DNA of 64,000 bases from Rhizobium sp. CC-YZS058 (GTDB taxonomy: Bacteria > Pseudomonadota > Alphaproteobacteria > Rhizobiales > Rhizobiaceae), in assembly GCF_034720595.1 (NCBI RefSeq), contig NZ_JAYESJ010000001.1:2320001-2384000 (forward strand), read 5' to 3'. Positions 55,024-63,356 of this stretch are shown piece after piece. The position numbers and the translations under genes are program-made. How positions within the stretch are numbered: position 1 is the stretch's first letter; each line of letters starts with the position of its first letter. The notes beneath the pieces were generated by a model. It ran no database searches and was not told the origin of the DNA. It was given only the letters and a program-made list of their open reading frames with translations.

Positions 55024-55788
55024 GTGCGACACCCCCTAAAAACAGCGCTGGTGACCGGCGGCGCCCGCCGCATCGGCCGCGCCATCGTCGAGGATCTGGC
55101 CAGCCATGGTTTCGCCGTGGCGATCCATGCCCACGGCTCCACGGGCGAGGCCGAGGCGCTGGCTGCGACGATCCGCGACCGGGGCGGCCGCGCGGCCGCT
55201 GTCGGTGGCGATCTGGCGAATGTTGCGGCCCTGCCCGGTCTCATGGCGGCCGCAGCTTCGGCGCTCGGGCCGATCGGGCTGCTGGTCAACAATGCCTCGG
55301 TCTTTGCCAAGGATAGCCTCGACGCCTTCGATGAGACCGTCTGGGACCGTCACTTCGCCCTGCATGTCAAAGCGCCGTCCGTGCTGACGGGTCTCTTCGC
55401 CGCGCAGTTGCCAAATGATGCGGCGGGGCTCGTGGTCAATATGATCGACCAGCGCGTCTGGGCTCCCAATCCGAGATTTTATTCCTATATGCTGTCCAAG
55501 TCCGCGCTTCTGACGGCGACGGTGACCATGGCGCAGGCGCTGGCACCGGCGATCCGCGTCAACGGCATCGGCCCGGGGCCGACCCTGCCGAACGAGCGCC
55601 AGAGCGAGGACGACTTTCGGGCGCAGATCGACGCGCTGATCCTCAAACTGGGCCCCGGGCTCGAGGATTTCGGCCGCACGATCCGCTACCTGTTCGACAC
55701 GCCGTCGATCACCGGTCAGATGATCGCGCTCGATGGCGGGCAGCATCTGGCGTGGGAAACGCCGGATCTCCTGGAGATTGTGGAATGA
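55024..55788 (+). CDS. Short-chain dehydrogenase/reductase, pteridine-reductase-like
   Basis: The 254-residue NAD(P)-binding enzyme has the variant nucleotide motif TGGARRIG (T-G-x3-R-x-G, as in pteridine reductase PTR1 and FolM) and the catalytic Tyr-x3-Lys as YMLSK, with the NNAS motif. It may reduce dihydrofolate or dihydromonapterin; that is inference from the motif. GTG 55024 has AGAGGGAG six bases upstream; an upstream ATG at 54979 lacks one. Its stop overlaps the uvrC start (ATGA), so the two are coupled. Confidence 0.85.
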   Translation: MRHPLKTALVTGGARRIGRAIVEDLASHGFAVAIHAHGSTGEAEALAATIRDRGGRAAAVGGDLANVAALPGLMAAAASALGPIGLLVNNASVFAKDSLDAFDETVWDRHFALHVKAPSVLTGLFAAQLPNDAAGLVVNMIDQRVWAPNPRFYSYMLSKSALLTATVTMAQALAPAIRVNGIGPGPTLPNERQSEDDFRAQIDALILKLGPGLEDFGRTIRYLFDTPSITGQMIALDGGQHLAWETPDLLEIVE

Positions 55789-57827
55789 ACGGACGAACGC
55801 CGGATGACGGCGGCATTGTGTATGACGAGACGGCACTCGACGACGAGGACGATGCGCTGGACGGCGCCGAGAGCGCGGAAAGCGCCGCCCCTGCCTTGCC
55901 GATCGACTGGGCGGAGACCGCGCCGGTGCCCGACGGGCTGCGCGGCGCGCCGCTGATCCAGGCCTATGTGAAGCATCTGCCGAACAATCCCGGCGTCTAC
56001 CGCATGTTCAACGAGGCGGGCGACGTGCTTTACGTCGGCAAGGCCCGCAGCCTGAAGAAGCGGGTGAGCAATTACGCGCAAGGGCGCGGCCATTCCAACC
56101 GCATCGCCCGGATGATCCGCGAGACCGCGAACATGGAGTTCGTGACGACGCGCACCGAGATCGAAGCGCTGCTGCTGGAAGCGAACCTGATTAAGCGCCT
56201 TCGGCCGCGCTACAATGTGCTGCTGCGCGACGACAAGTCCTTTCCCTATATCTTGATCACCGGCGACAGCCGGGCGCCGGCGCTCTACAAGCATCGCGGT
56301 GCGCGCAGCCGCAAGGGGCAGTATTTCGGGCCCTTCGCCTCGGCCGGCGCCGTCGGGCGCACGATCAATTCGCTGCAGCGCGCCTTCCTGCTGCGCACCT
56401 GCACAGACAGCGTCTTCGAAAGCCGCACCCGCCCCTGCCTCTTGCATCAGATCAAGCGCTGCTCCGGCCCCTGCACCCGCGAGGTGAGCGACGAGGACTA
56501 TGCCGAGCTGGTTTCGGAGGCGAAGGACTTTTTGTCGGGCAAGAGCCAGGCCGTGAAGGCGACCATTGCCAAGGCGATGAGCGAGGCATCGGAGGACCTC
56601 GATTTCGAACGCGCCGCACTCTATCGCGACCGGCTGGCCTCGCTTAGCCATGTCCAGGCACATCAGGGCATCAATCCGTCCGGCGTCGAGGAGGCGGATG
56701 TCTTCGCCATCCACCACGAGGGCGGCGTGTCCTGTATCCAGGTTTTCTTCTTCCGCACCGGGCAGAACTGGGGCAACCGCGCCTATTTCCCCAAGGCCGA
56801 TCCGACGCTGACGCCGCAGGAGGTGCTCTCCGCCTTCCTCGCGCAGTTTTACGACGACAAGCCCTGCCCCCGGCAGATCCTGCTCGGCGATACGGTCGAG
56901 GAGCAGGAGCTGCTGGCCCAAGCGCTGAGCGAGAAATCCGGCTTCAAGGTAATGATTCTGACGCCCCAGCGCGGCGAGAAGAAGGATCTGGTCGATCATG
57001 CGGTTGCCAATGCCCGCGAGGCGCATGGCCGCAAGCTCGCCGAAACCGCCTCGCAGGCGCGCCTGCTCGAAGGTTTCGCCGCAACCTTCTCGCTCGATCG
57101 CGTGCCGCGGCGGATCGAGATCTACGACAACTCGCACATCATGGGCACCAATGCGGTGGGCGGCATGGTGGTGGCGGGGCCGGAGGGTTTCGCCAAGGCG
57201 CATTACCGCAAGTTCAACATCAAATCGACCGACATCACGCCCGGCGACGACTTTGGCATGATGCGCGAAGTGATGACGCGGCGCTTCACGCGGCTCCTGA
57301 AGGAAGAGGGCAAGCCCGACCGCAGCGCCGAACCGGCCGAGGATGCCGCCTTCCCCGCCTGGCCGGACGTGATCCTGATCGACGGCGGCCAGGGCCAGAT
57401 GACCGCGGTGCGGGCGATTCTCAAGGAGCTCGACATCGAGGACTGCGTGGTGGCGATCGGCGTCGCCAAGGGCGTCGACCGCGATGCGGGGCGCGAGCGC
57501 TTCTTCCCGCCGGGCGGGCGCGAGGGCTTCTCCCTGCCGCCGCGCGACCCGGTTCTCTACTTCATCCAGCGCATGCGCGACGAGGCGCACCGCTTCGCCA
57601 TCGGCTCGCACCGGGCGCGGCGCAAGAAGGAAATGGTCAAGAGCCCGCTCGACGAGATCGCCGGCATCGGGCCGACGCGGAAACGTGCGCTCCTGCATCA
57701 CTTCGGCACCGCCAAGGCCGTCTCCCGCGCCGGCATCAACGATCTGATTTCGGTCGAAGGGATTTCGGAAGCCGTGGCGCGCCTGGTCTATGATCACTTC
57801 CACGAGGACGGGGCGAAGCCGCGCTGA
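55785..57827 (+). CDS. uvrC: Excinuclease ABC subunit C
   Basis: UvrC makes both incisions in nucleotide excision repair. The 680-residue product has an acidic N-terminal extension (about 55 residues), the GIY-YIG nuclease domain with Gly70-Val-Tyr72 and Tyr83-Val-Gly85 ([19 protein letters not shown]), and the UvrB-binding UVR segment [17 protein letters not shown]. The RNase H-like domain has [20 protein letters not shown] and [11 protein letters not shown]-terminal helix-hairpin-helix motifs end it ([17 protein letters not shown]). Confidence 0.96.
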   Translation: MNGRTPDDGGIVYDETALDDEDDALDGAESAESAAPALPIDWAETAPVPDGLRGAPLIQAYVKHLPNNPGVYRMFNEAGDVLYVGKARSLKKRVSNYAQGRGHSNRIARMIRETANMEFVTTRTEIEALLLEANLIKRLRPRYNVLLRDDKSFPYILITGDSRAPALYKHRGARSRKGQYFGPFASAGAVGRTINSLQRAFLLRTCTDSVFESRTRPCLLHQIKRCSGPCTREVSDEDYAELVSEAKDFLSGKSQAVKATIAKAMSEASEDLDFERAALYRDRLASLSHVQAHQGINPSGVEEADVFAIHHEGGVSCIQVFFFRTGQNWGNRAYFPKADPTLTPQEVLSAFLAQFYDDKPCPRQILLGDTVEEQELLAQALSEKSGFKVMILTPQRGEKKDLVDHAVANAREAHGRKLAETASQARLLEGFAATFSLDRVPRRIEIYDNSHIMGTNAVGGMVVAGPEGFAKAHYRKFNIKSTDITPGDDFGMMREVMTRRFTRLLKEEGKPDRSAEPAEDAAFPAWPDVILIDGGQGQMTAVRAILKELDIEDCVVAIGVAKGVDRDAGRERFFPPGGREGFSLPPRDPVLYFIQRMRDEAHRFAIGSHRARRKKEMVKSPLDEIAGIGPTRKRALLHHFGTAKAVSRAGINDLISVEGISEAVARLVYDHFHEDGAKPR

Positions 57828-57840
57828 GCGCGATGTCCTT

Positions 57841-58341
57841 TCAGGCCTCCGCCTCGCCTTCCGAGCCGGCCGCGTGGAAGCGGGCTTCGAACTCGCGGCG
57901 CAGCTCCCGCCTCGCCTCGGCGGCGCGCAGCCGGCGTTCGCCGACCGGCGTCGTCGGCACATGGCGCGGAACCGCGGTCGGCCGTCCCTCCTCGTCCACC
58001 GCCACCATGGTGAAGTAGCAGGAATTGGTGTGGCGGCGGGCGCCGGTGCGGATGTTCTCCGCCTCGACCCGAATGCCGACCTCCATCGACGTGCGGCCGG
58101 CATAGTTGATCGCTGCGCGGAAGGTCACCAGCTCGCCGACGAGGATCGGCTGGCGGAAGACGACCTGATCGACCGACAGGGTCACCGCATAGCGGGTGGA
58201 AAATCGCGAGGCACAGGAGAAGGCAACCCGATCGAGCAGATTCAGAAGCGCGCCGCCATGCACCTTGCCGGAAAAATTGGCCATGTCCGGCGTCATCAGC
58301 ACGACCATTTCGAGCTCGCTCGACTCGTGTCCCCGATCCAT
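57841..58341 (-). CDS. Acyl-CoA thioesterase (hotdog fold)
   Basis: The 166-residue protein has the hotdog signature NFSGKVHGGALLNLLDRVAF with the catalytic Asp, then VDQVVFRQPILVGELVTFRA and a short acidic-basic tail. This is the YciA/ACOT-type group, which hydrolyses a range of acyl-CoAs. It is convergent with uvrC (13 bases apart) and divergent from pgsA. The substrate is unknown. Confidence 0.92.
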   Translation of the reverse strand: MDRGHESSELEMVVLMTPDMANFSGKVHGGALLNLLDRVAFSCASRFSTRYAVTLSVDQVVFRQPILVGELVTFRAAINYAGRTSMEVGIRVEAENIRTGARRHTNSCYFTMVAVDEEGRPTAVPRHVPTTPVGERRLRAAEARRELRREFEARFHAAGSEGEAEA

Positions 58342-58609
58342 CGCCTGCCCCCTTTGTTCCGCTCCGGTGCCGGGAGGATAGGCAGCCGTCGCGAAACCGC
58401 AACAGCGAAAGCGCAGACTTGCTAAAACGCCGTCACGGCCGCGCCTTGCACGCGGTCCGCCGTCGCCGGAAGGGCCAAGAATGTCGCCTTGGTTCAGGGC
58501 ATGTTCAGATCAATTCCGCCACAATTCCAGCCCATCGCAGAAAAAGCGGTTGACCGAGCTGCCCTCAACGTCGTTCATCGCCTCTCGAAACGCCAGAGAT
58601 CCCGTCGCC

Positions 58610-59218
58610 ATGCGCAGAGTGCCCGTCGCCTACAATATTCCCAACCTTCTGACCTATGGGCGCATTCTTGCCGTGCCGCTGATCGTGCTCTGCTTCTTCA
58701 TCGAGGGGAAGCTGCAGAGTTCGGACTTCGCCCGCTGGACCGCCTTCGTCTTGTTCGTGGTCGCGTCGATCACCGACTATCTGGACGGCTATCTCGCGCG
58801 CATCTGGAACCAGACGTCCAATATCGGGCGCATGCTCGACCCGATCGCCGACAAGCTGCTGGTCGCCTCTGTGCTGCTCCTGATGGCCGCCGACCGAACC
58901 ATTGCCGGGTGGACGATCTGGGCAGCGATCATCATCCTCTGCCGCGAGATCCTGGTCTCGGGCCTGCGCGAATATCTGGCGGCGCTGAAGGTCAGCGTGC
59001 CGGTGACGCGGATCGCCAAATGGAAGACTGCGGTGCAGATGGTCGCAATCGCGCTCCTGCTCGTCGGCCCCGCGCTTGACAACATTCCGCCGGAAGCCAC
59101 CGAGATCGGCCTTGCCACCAGCCTCGGCATCGCCCTGCTCTGGGTGGCGGCGCTCATCACCATGTATACCGGCTATGATTACTTCCGCGCCGGGCTGAAA
59201 CATATCGTGGATGAATGA
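58610..59218 (+). CDS. pgsA: CDP-diacylglycerol-glycerol-3-phosphate 3-phosphatidyltransferase
   Basis: PgsA commits CDP-diacylglycerol to phosphatidylglycerol synthesis. The 202-residue membrane protein has the CDP-alcohol transferase motif D-G-x2-A-R-x8-G-x3-D-x3-D, seen as DYLDGYLARIWN and GRMLDPIADK. Four to six membrane segments are visible. ATG 58610 (MRRVPVAYNIPNLLTYGRIL) begins the family N-terminus; the longer frame from 58481 is not needed. moaD follows with overlapping ends. Confidence 0.95.
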   Translation: MRRVPVAYNIPNLLTYGRILAVPLIVLCFFIEGKLQSSDFARWTAFVLFVVASITDYLDGYLARIWNQTSNIGRMLDPIADKLLVASVLLLMAADRTIAGWTIWAAIIILCREILVSGLREYLAALKVSVPVTRIAKWKTAVQMVAIALLLVGPALDNIPPEATEIGLATSLGIALLWVAALITMYTGYDYFRAGLKHIVDE

Positions 59219-59219
59219 G

Positions 59220-59474
59220 ATGGTGAAACTGGTCTATTTTGCCTGGGTGCGCGAGAAGATCGGCGTCAGCGATGAAGAGATCGAGCTCCCCGAGGGTGTC
59301 ACGACGGCAGGCGATCTGATCCGCCACCTGAAGACGCTGGACGAGGCCCATGCGCTGGCGCTCGAACACGAAACGGCGATCCGCGTCGCGGTCGACCAGG
59401 AGCATGTCGAGCATGACGAGCCGATCGGACACCCGCGCGAGATCGCGCTGTTTCCGCCGATGACCGGCGGCTGA
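59220..59474 (+). CDS. moaD: Molybdopterin synthase small subunit
   Basis: MoaD is the ubiquitin-like sulfur carrier of molybdopterin synthase. The 84-residue protein starts VKLVYFAWVREKIGVSDEEI and ends in the obligatory Gly-Gly (PPMTGG), which is thiocarboxylated. ATG 59220 lies at the pgsA stop; an in-frame ATG at 59211 would add three residues. It pairs directly with moaE downstream. Confidence 0.95.
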   Translation: MVKLVYFAWVREKIGVSDEEIELPEGVTTAGDLIRHLKTLDEAHALALEHETAIRVAVDQEHVEHDEPIGHPREIALFPPMTGG

Positions 59475-59478
59475 GGCG

Positions 59479-59952
59479 ATGGCCGACGCCCGCATCACCG
59501 TTCGCGTCCAGCCCGAGGATTTCGACTTGGCTGCCGAGCTCGACGCCCTGTCGGCAGGACGGCGTGACATTGGCGGGCTTGCCAGTTTCGTCGGCCTTTG
59601 CCGCGATGAGGGCGGCCGGCTTGCCGCGCTCGAGCTGGAGCACTATCCCGGCATGGCCGAGGCCGAAATCCGCCGCATCTGCGTGCAGGCGGTGCAGCGC
59701 TTCTCCCTGAACGGCCTGATTGCCATCCACCGCCATGGCCGCATCGCGCCGGGCGGGCGGATCGTGCTGGTGGCCGCCGCGGCGCCACACCGCCAGGCCG
59801 CCTTCGACGGCGCAGCCTTCGTCATGGACTACCTCAAGACCTCCGCCCCCTTCTGGAAGAAGGAGCACGCGCTGGACGGCACCGCCGGCCAATGGGTCAG
59901 CGCCAAGGACGCCGACGACCGCGCCCGGGAGAAATGGGCGGAGAAGGGCTGA
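59479..59952 (+). CDS. moaE: Molybdopterin synthase large subunit
   Basis: MoaE with MoaD converts cyclic pyranopterin monophosphate to molybdopterin. The 157-residue protein has GLASFVGLCRDEGGRLAALE, RHGRIAPGGRIVLVAAAAPH and the Lys-containing MDYLKTSAPFWKKEH active-site segment. It follows moaD by four bases. The likely consumers include the oxidoreductase at 49001-51145. Confidence 0.96.
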   Translation: MADARITVRVQPEDFDLAAELDALSAGRRDIGGLASFVGLCRDEGGRLAALELEHYPGMAEAEIRRICVQAVQRFSLNGLIAIHRHGRIAPGGRIVLVAAAAPHRQAAFDGAAFVMDYLKTSAPFWKKEHALDGTAGQWVSAKDADDRAREKWAEKG

Positions 59953-59981
59953 GCTCTGCCCTGTCTGCAAGCGGCAGCGCC

Positions 59982-60878
59982 TCACGCCCCTGCCCGCTCG
60001 CGCCGGGAGAGGATCAGGAGGAGGACGAGGGCGGAGAGGATGGCCGGGTCGCGCCAGAGGTTCTGCCCGTAGCCGCTCCACAGCGTTTCGGCGAGAGCGA
60101 CACCGGCGGCACCCGCCGCCGCCCGCCAGGGCGTCTCATGCCCGCCGGCGGCGGCGATCACCACCACCTTCAGCCCCGTGACCAGCCCGGCTCCGAAGTC
60201 CATCGTTCCATAGGCCGCCGTGGCGACAAGGCCGCAGAGGCCGGCCATGGCGCTTCCCATGACGGCTGCAACCAGCATGACGCCATCCGCATCGACGCCG
60301 CACAGCCTTGCGGCCAGCGGATCCTGCGAGACGGCCTGCCAGATCCGGCCGATGCGGCTTGCCCGTCGCACGGCTTCCAGCACCAGGATCAGCGACAGGA
60401 GGAGCGCGCTGTTTGAGAGTTGCAGTCGGGTCAACGTCACACCGAACCCGGCCTCTTCGAGGAACACGACCGGCTCGGCGAGGAGCGGCGGAAGCCAGAG
60501 GCTGTGGCTCTCCATGGCAAGCCGCCCGGTCTCACCCAGAAGGATCATTACCGCGAGCCCGCCGATGAGGCCGGCATAGGGTGCGCCGTGGCGGAGCGGC
60601 GGCATGATCACACGCGCGACGACGACACCGGCCGCAAGCGCGGCGAGAAAGCCGAGTGCAGCGCCGAGCGCAAGTGCGGCAGGGAGAATGAGATAGAGCC
60701 GGTTCCAGCCCCAATCGGTAGCGACGAGCCCGATCTGCCCGGCAAAGGCGAACAGGGCGCCATAGGCGAGATCGGGCCGGCGCGTAAGCCCGAAGAGCAG
60801 CGCATAACCATAGCTGAGCGCGGCATAGAGCGCGGCCAGCGGTACGGCGTTGGCAATCTGTTGTGCGAGATAGGCCAT
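59982..60878 (-). CDS. LivH-like branched-chain amino acid ABC permease (lone gene)
   Basis: A 298-residue inner-membrane protein with about eight segments and LivH-type features: QIANAVPLAALYAALSYGYA, the pore-lining GLTRRPDLAYGALFAFAGQI and the cytoplasmic EAVRRASRIGRIWQAVSQDP, then AARLCGVDADGVML. LivH works with LivM, ATPases and a binding protein, none of which is nearby. GGGAGGGGAGA precedes ATG 60878. It is divergent from the CGNR regulator over a perfect palindrome, which suggests dedicated control. The frame beyond 60878 covers that control region. Confidence 0.85.
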   Translation of the reverse strand: MAYLAQQIANAVPLAALYAALSYGYALLFGLTRRPDLAYGALFAFAGQIGLVATDWGWNRLYLILPAALALGAALGFLAALAAGVVVARVIMPPLRHGAPYAGLIGGLAVMILLGETGRLAMESHSLWLPPLLAEPVVFLEEAGFGVTLTRLQLSNSALLLSLILVLEAVRRASRIGRIWQAVSQDPLAARLCGVDADGVMLVAAVMGSAMAGLCGLVATAAYGTMDFGAGLVTGLKVVVIAAAGGHETPWRAAAGAAGVALAETLWSGYGQNLWRDPAILSALVLLLILSRRERAGA

Positions 60879-60895
60879 TCTCCCCTCCCGCCACC

Positions 60896-60927
60896 AATCT
60901 AACTGGCAAAACTGATTTTGCCAGTTA
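60896..60927. promoter_or_regulatory. Palindromic operator with two overlapping promoters (CGNR / LivH-like permease)
   Basis: TAACTGGCAAAA (60900-60911) and TTTTGCCAGTTA (60916-60927) form a perfect 12-base inverted repeat around CTGA. On the plus strand CTGGCA (60903-60908) and TATAAT (60926-60931) are 17 apart; on the minus strand CTGGCA (60924-60919) and TAGATT (60901-60896) are also 17 apart. A dimer bound here would cover both promoters. Confidence 0.75.
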
Positions 60928-60937
60928 TAATCGCCGG

Positions 60938-61489
60938 ATGGTTTTTTCCTGGACCCCTCACCGCTTCTCCGGCGGCGCGCTCGCCTTCGATCTCGCCAAC
61001 AGCGTGATCCTGCGCTTCGATCCGGCCCGGCGTGTCGACCGCTTCGCCGACCCCGAGGCGCTCGATGCCTTTGCGGCCGCTGCGGCACGGCTGAGCGCCG
61101 ACGCGCCGCTGCTGTCCGGCCTGCAGCCGACGGCGCCGGACAACCGCCCTCGTCTTATCGCGCTGCGCGAAAGCATCGATGTCTTCTTCCGAAGCCGGGT
61201 TCTGGGAGAGGAAAACCGGACGCAGCTTGCGTCGCTGCTGGATGCGGCGTCCCATGCGCTGCGCCATGCGCCGAGTGAAAAGGCGCTGGAGGCGCAGAGC
61301 GCCTACTCGGCCATGCGCCTGCTCTCGGACCCCGCCTCGGAGCGCACGAAGATCTGCGGCCAGTGCGGCTGGCTCTTTCTCGACCGCTCCAGAAACAGGA
61401 CTCGTTTCTGGTGCGACATGGCGGTGTGCGGCAACCGGGCGAAGGCCAGCCGCCACTACCAGCGCCGGCGGGCCGCGGAAGTGCCATGA
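60938..61489 (+). CDS. CGNR zinc-finger / ABATE-domain regulator
   Basis: The 183-residue protein has an N-terminal ABATE-type domain (SGGALAFDLANSVILRF, ALDAFAAAAARLS) and a C-terminal CGNR zinc finger (KICGQCGWLFLDRSRNRTRF, then CDMAVCGNRAKASRHYQRRR) expected to bind DNA. Family members are usually stress- or solute-responsive regulators. ATG 60938 is only seven bases past a TATAAT box, so the mRNA may be leaderless. The palindrome overlapping its promoter suggests autoregulation and control of the divergent permease. It is coupled to the lipoprotein gene (ATGA). Confidence 0.85.
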   Translation: MVFSWTPHRFSGGALAFDLANSVILRFDPARRVDRFADPEALDAFAAAAARLSADAPLLSGLQPTAPDNRPRLIALRESIDVFFRSRVLGEENRTQLASLLDAASHALRHAPSEKALEAQSAYSAMRLLSDPASERTKICGQCGWLFLDRSRNRTRFWCDMAVCGNRAKASRHYQRRRAAEVP

Positions 61490-61995
61490 ACCACTTCCCC
61501 CGCCTCCTGCTGCTGCTCACCCTCGCCGCGGCCCTTCCCGGATGCCAGCGGCAGGAGGAGGCCGGGCCGCTCGTCCTGTCGGGACGGCTTTTCGTCTTCA
61601 ACTATCGTGTGGCGATCGCCACCTATCTCGTCACGCTCAGCCGCAGCGCCGCCCTGCCGGAGGGCAGCATCATCGAGGCAACCTTCGAAAATCCGCAAAA
61701 GGGCGCACCGCTCGTGCTGCGCCAAAAGGTCTTCCCCGTCGAAACCCGCATCACGCTGCAGAGCCCACCGGTGCACTGCGTGGTCAAGGACCGGCCCTAC
61801 GCCGTCAGCATCCGGCTCTTCGCCGCAGACGGCCGCCTCCTCCAGAGCCTGGAGACGACGGTAACCTCCAGCGACGACCAGACGATCCTGCCGGCCAAGC
61901 CGCTGGTGGTCGGCCCGCTCTATGCGCCGAATCCGGATGTGTTTCGCGGCGACGGCTCCACGGATTTTACACCGGAGCGGGCCTGCCCGACATGA
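61486..61995 (+). CDS. Lipoprotein of unknown function
   Basis: The 169-residue product has a lipoprotein signal ending ALPGC, so it is lipid-anchored. It overlaps the CGNR gene stop by four bases. The mature part is beta-rich (LSGRLFVFNYRVAIATYLVT, KVFPVETRITLQSPPVHCVV). It is similar in layout to YbaY-type META/HslJ-like lipoproteins, but I cannot assign a family. Co-expression with the CGNR regulator is likely. Confidence 0.8.
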   Translation: MNHFPRLLLLLTLAAALPGCQRQEEAGPLVLSGRLFVFNYRVAIATYLVTLSRSAALPEGSIIEATFENPQKGAPLVLRQKVFPVETRITLQSPPVHCVVKDRPYAVSIRLFAADGRLLQSLETTVTSSDDQTILPAKPLVVGPLYAPNPDVFRGDGSTDFTPERACPT

Positions 61996-62024
61996 AAAAG
62001 ACCGGAGCATCGCTGCCCCGGTCT
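61994..62024 (-). terminator. Terminator after ndk
   Basis: AGACCGG (61999-62005) and CCGGTCT (62018-62024) form a 7-base-pair stem; on the minus strand it is followed by TTTTTC. It overlaps the last bases of the lipoprotein gene and ends about 27 bases after the ndk stop. Confidence 0.7.
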
Positions 62025-62050
62025 CGCACTGTCCGTCCTGCTCTGGACGA

Positions 62051-62473
62051 TCAGCCGACGATTTCGGTGTCGGAGAACCAGTACTTGATTTCCTGGGCAG
62101 CGGTTTCCGGCGCATCCGAGCCGTGAACCGAGTTCTCGCCGATCGACAGCGCATGCGTCTTGCGGATCGTGCCTTCATCGGCGTTTGCCGGGTTGGTGGC
62201 GCCCATGATTTCGCGGTTCTTGAGGATGGCGTTCTCGCCTTCCAGGACCTGGACGATGGTCGGGCCGGAGGTCATGCCTTCAACCAGCTCGCCGAAGAAG
62301 GGGCGTTCCTTGTGGACGGCGTAGAAGCCTTCCGCTTCGCGCTTGCTCATCCAGACACGCTTGGACGCAACGACGCGCAGGCCGGCATCCTCGATCATCT
62401 TGGTGATCGCGCCGGTCAGGTTGCGCTTGGTGGCATCCGGCTTGATCATCGAAAAAGTGCGTTCGATCGCCAT
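62051..62473 (-). CDS. ndk: Nucleoside diphosphate kinase
   Basis: Ndk transfers the gamma phosphate between nucleoside triphosphates through a phospho-His. The 140-residue protein has the catalytic His117 in [10 protein letters not shown] and the N-terminal [23 protein letters not shown] 62473 is the standard start. It is convergent with the lipoprotein gene and divergent from the DinB gene. Confidence 0.97.
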   Translation of the reverse strand: MAIERTFSMIKPDATKRNLTGAITKMIEDAGLRVVASKRVWMSKREAEGFYAVHKERPFFGELVEGMTSGPTIVQVLEGENAILKNREIMGATNPANADEGTIRKTHALSIGENSVHGSDAPETAAQEIKYWFSDTEIVG

Positions 62474-62721
62474 GTGTAAAGTCCTCGGCTTGAGATCCCG
62501 CGGCTGCGGGGTTTCGTCAGGGGTTTGGCGGTTCCTTAACTGCCAATGCCCGGCAAAACAAGGGGTGGCGCGCGCCTCCGGCCGACACCCGCAGGCCGAA
62601 GCGCGATCGATCACCGAATTTCATGCGCGCCATCGCACCGCCACGCGCCGGCAGCTGATAGTCTTGCACCGAGGCCGCGGCTCCTTGCCGACGGCATGCC
62701 GATGCGCAGGAAGGAGAGGCC

Positions 62722-63246
62722 ATGAGCCTGCACACCCATTTCACCCAGTTTGCCGCCTACAATGCCTGGGCGAACCGGCAGGTCTACGAGGCCGCCGCAA
62801 GGCTGAGCGACGAGGCCTACCGCCGGCCGGTCGGCGCTTTCTTCGGCTCGCTCCATCGCACGCTCAACCATATTCTCGCGGCCGACCGGATCTGGATGGC
62901 GCGATTCGTCGGAGCGGGGCCGGCGCCGGATCGGCTCGATGCCGAACAGGCCGCAACGCTTTCGCAGCTGACGGCGGAACGCCAGGCCGAGGATGACCGC
63001 ATCCGCCGCTACATCGCCTCGCTCGACGACGCTGCGCTTGCCGGCTCCATCACCTACAGGCCGATCACCCTGCCCGAGCCGGTCACCCAGCCGCTGTCCG
63101 GCGGGCTTGCCCACTTCTTCAACCACCAGACCCATCATCGCGGCCAGTGCCACATGATCCTGACCGTGCTCGGCCAGCCGAGCCTCGCGCTTGACCTCGC
63201 CTGGTTCCAGCGCATGCCGGAGGCGCAGGCTGCGTCGCGGGCTTGA
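62722..63246 (+). CDS. DinB/DUF664-family metal-binding protein
   Basis: The 174-residue four-helix-bundle protein carries a DinB-type metal triad: His50 (LHRTLNHILAADR), His135 and His139 (HFFNHQTHHRGQ). DinB superfamily members include thiol-dependent transferases (bacillithiol/mycothiol or glutathione types), but most are uncharacterised. There is no signal peptide. A ribosome-binding site (AGGAGAGG) precedes ATG 62722. Its neighbours give no functional hint. Confidence 0.88.
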   Translation: MSLHTHFTQFAAYNAWANRQVYEAAARLSDEAYRRPVGAFFGSLHRTLNHILAADRIWMARFVGAGPAPDRLDAEQAATLSQLTAERQAEDDRIRRYIASLDDAALAGSITYRPITLPEPVTQPLSGGLAHFFNHQTHHRGQCHMILTVLGQPSLALDLAWFQRMPEAQAASRA

Positions 63247-63356
63247 TTCTTCAGTTAAGCCTTGGGAAATATTCAAGGAGCAAGATGGAGGAAGGGTCCT
63301 GATTCTGCCCTACGCGGCAGGAAGACAAAGGGCAATGCAGGCGAAGGGAGAGGTGT

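Noticed and set aside
55716..58103. A 795-codon minus-strand frame
   Set aside because: It is antisense to uvrC and has no recognisable motif.
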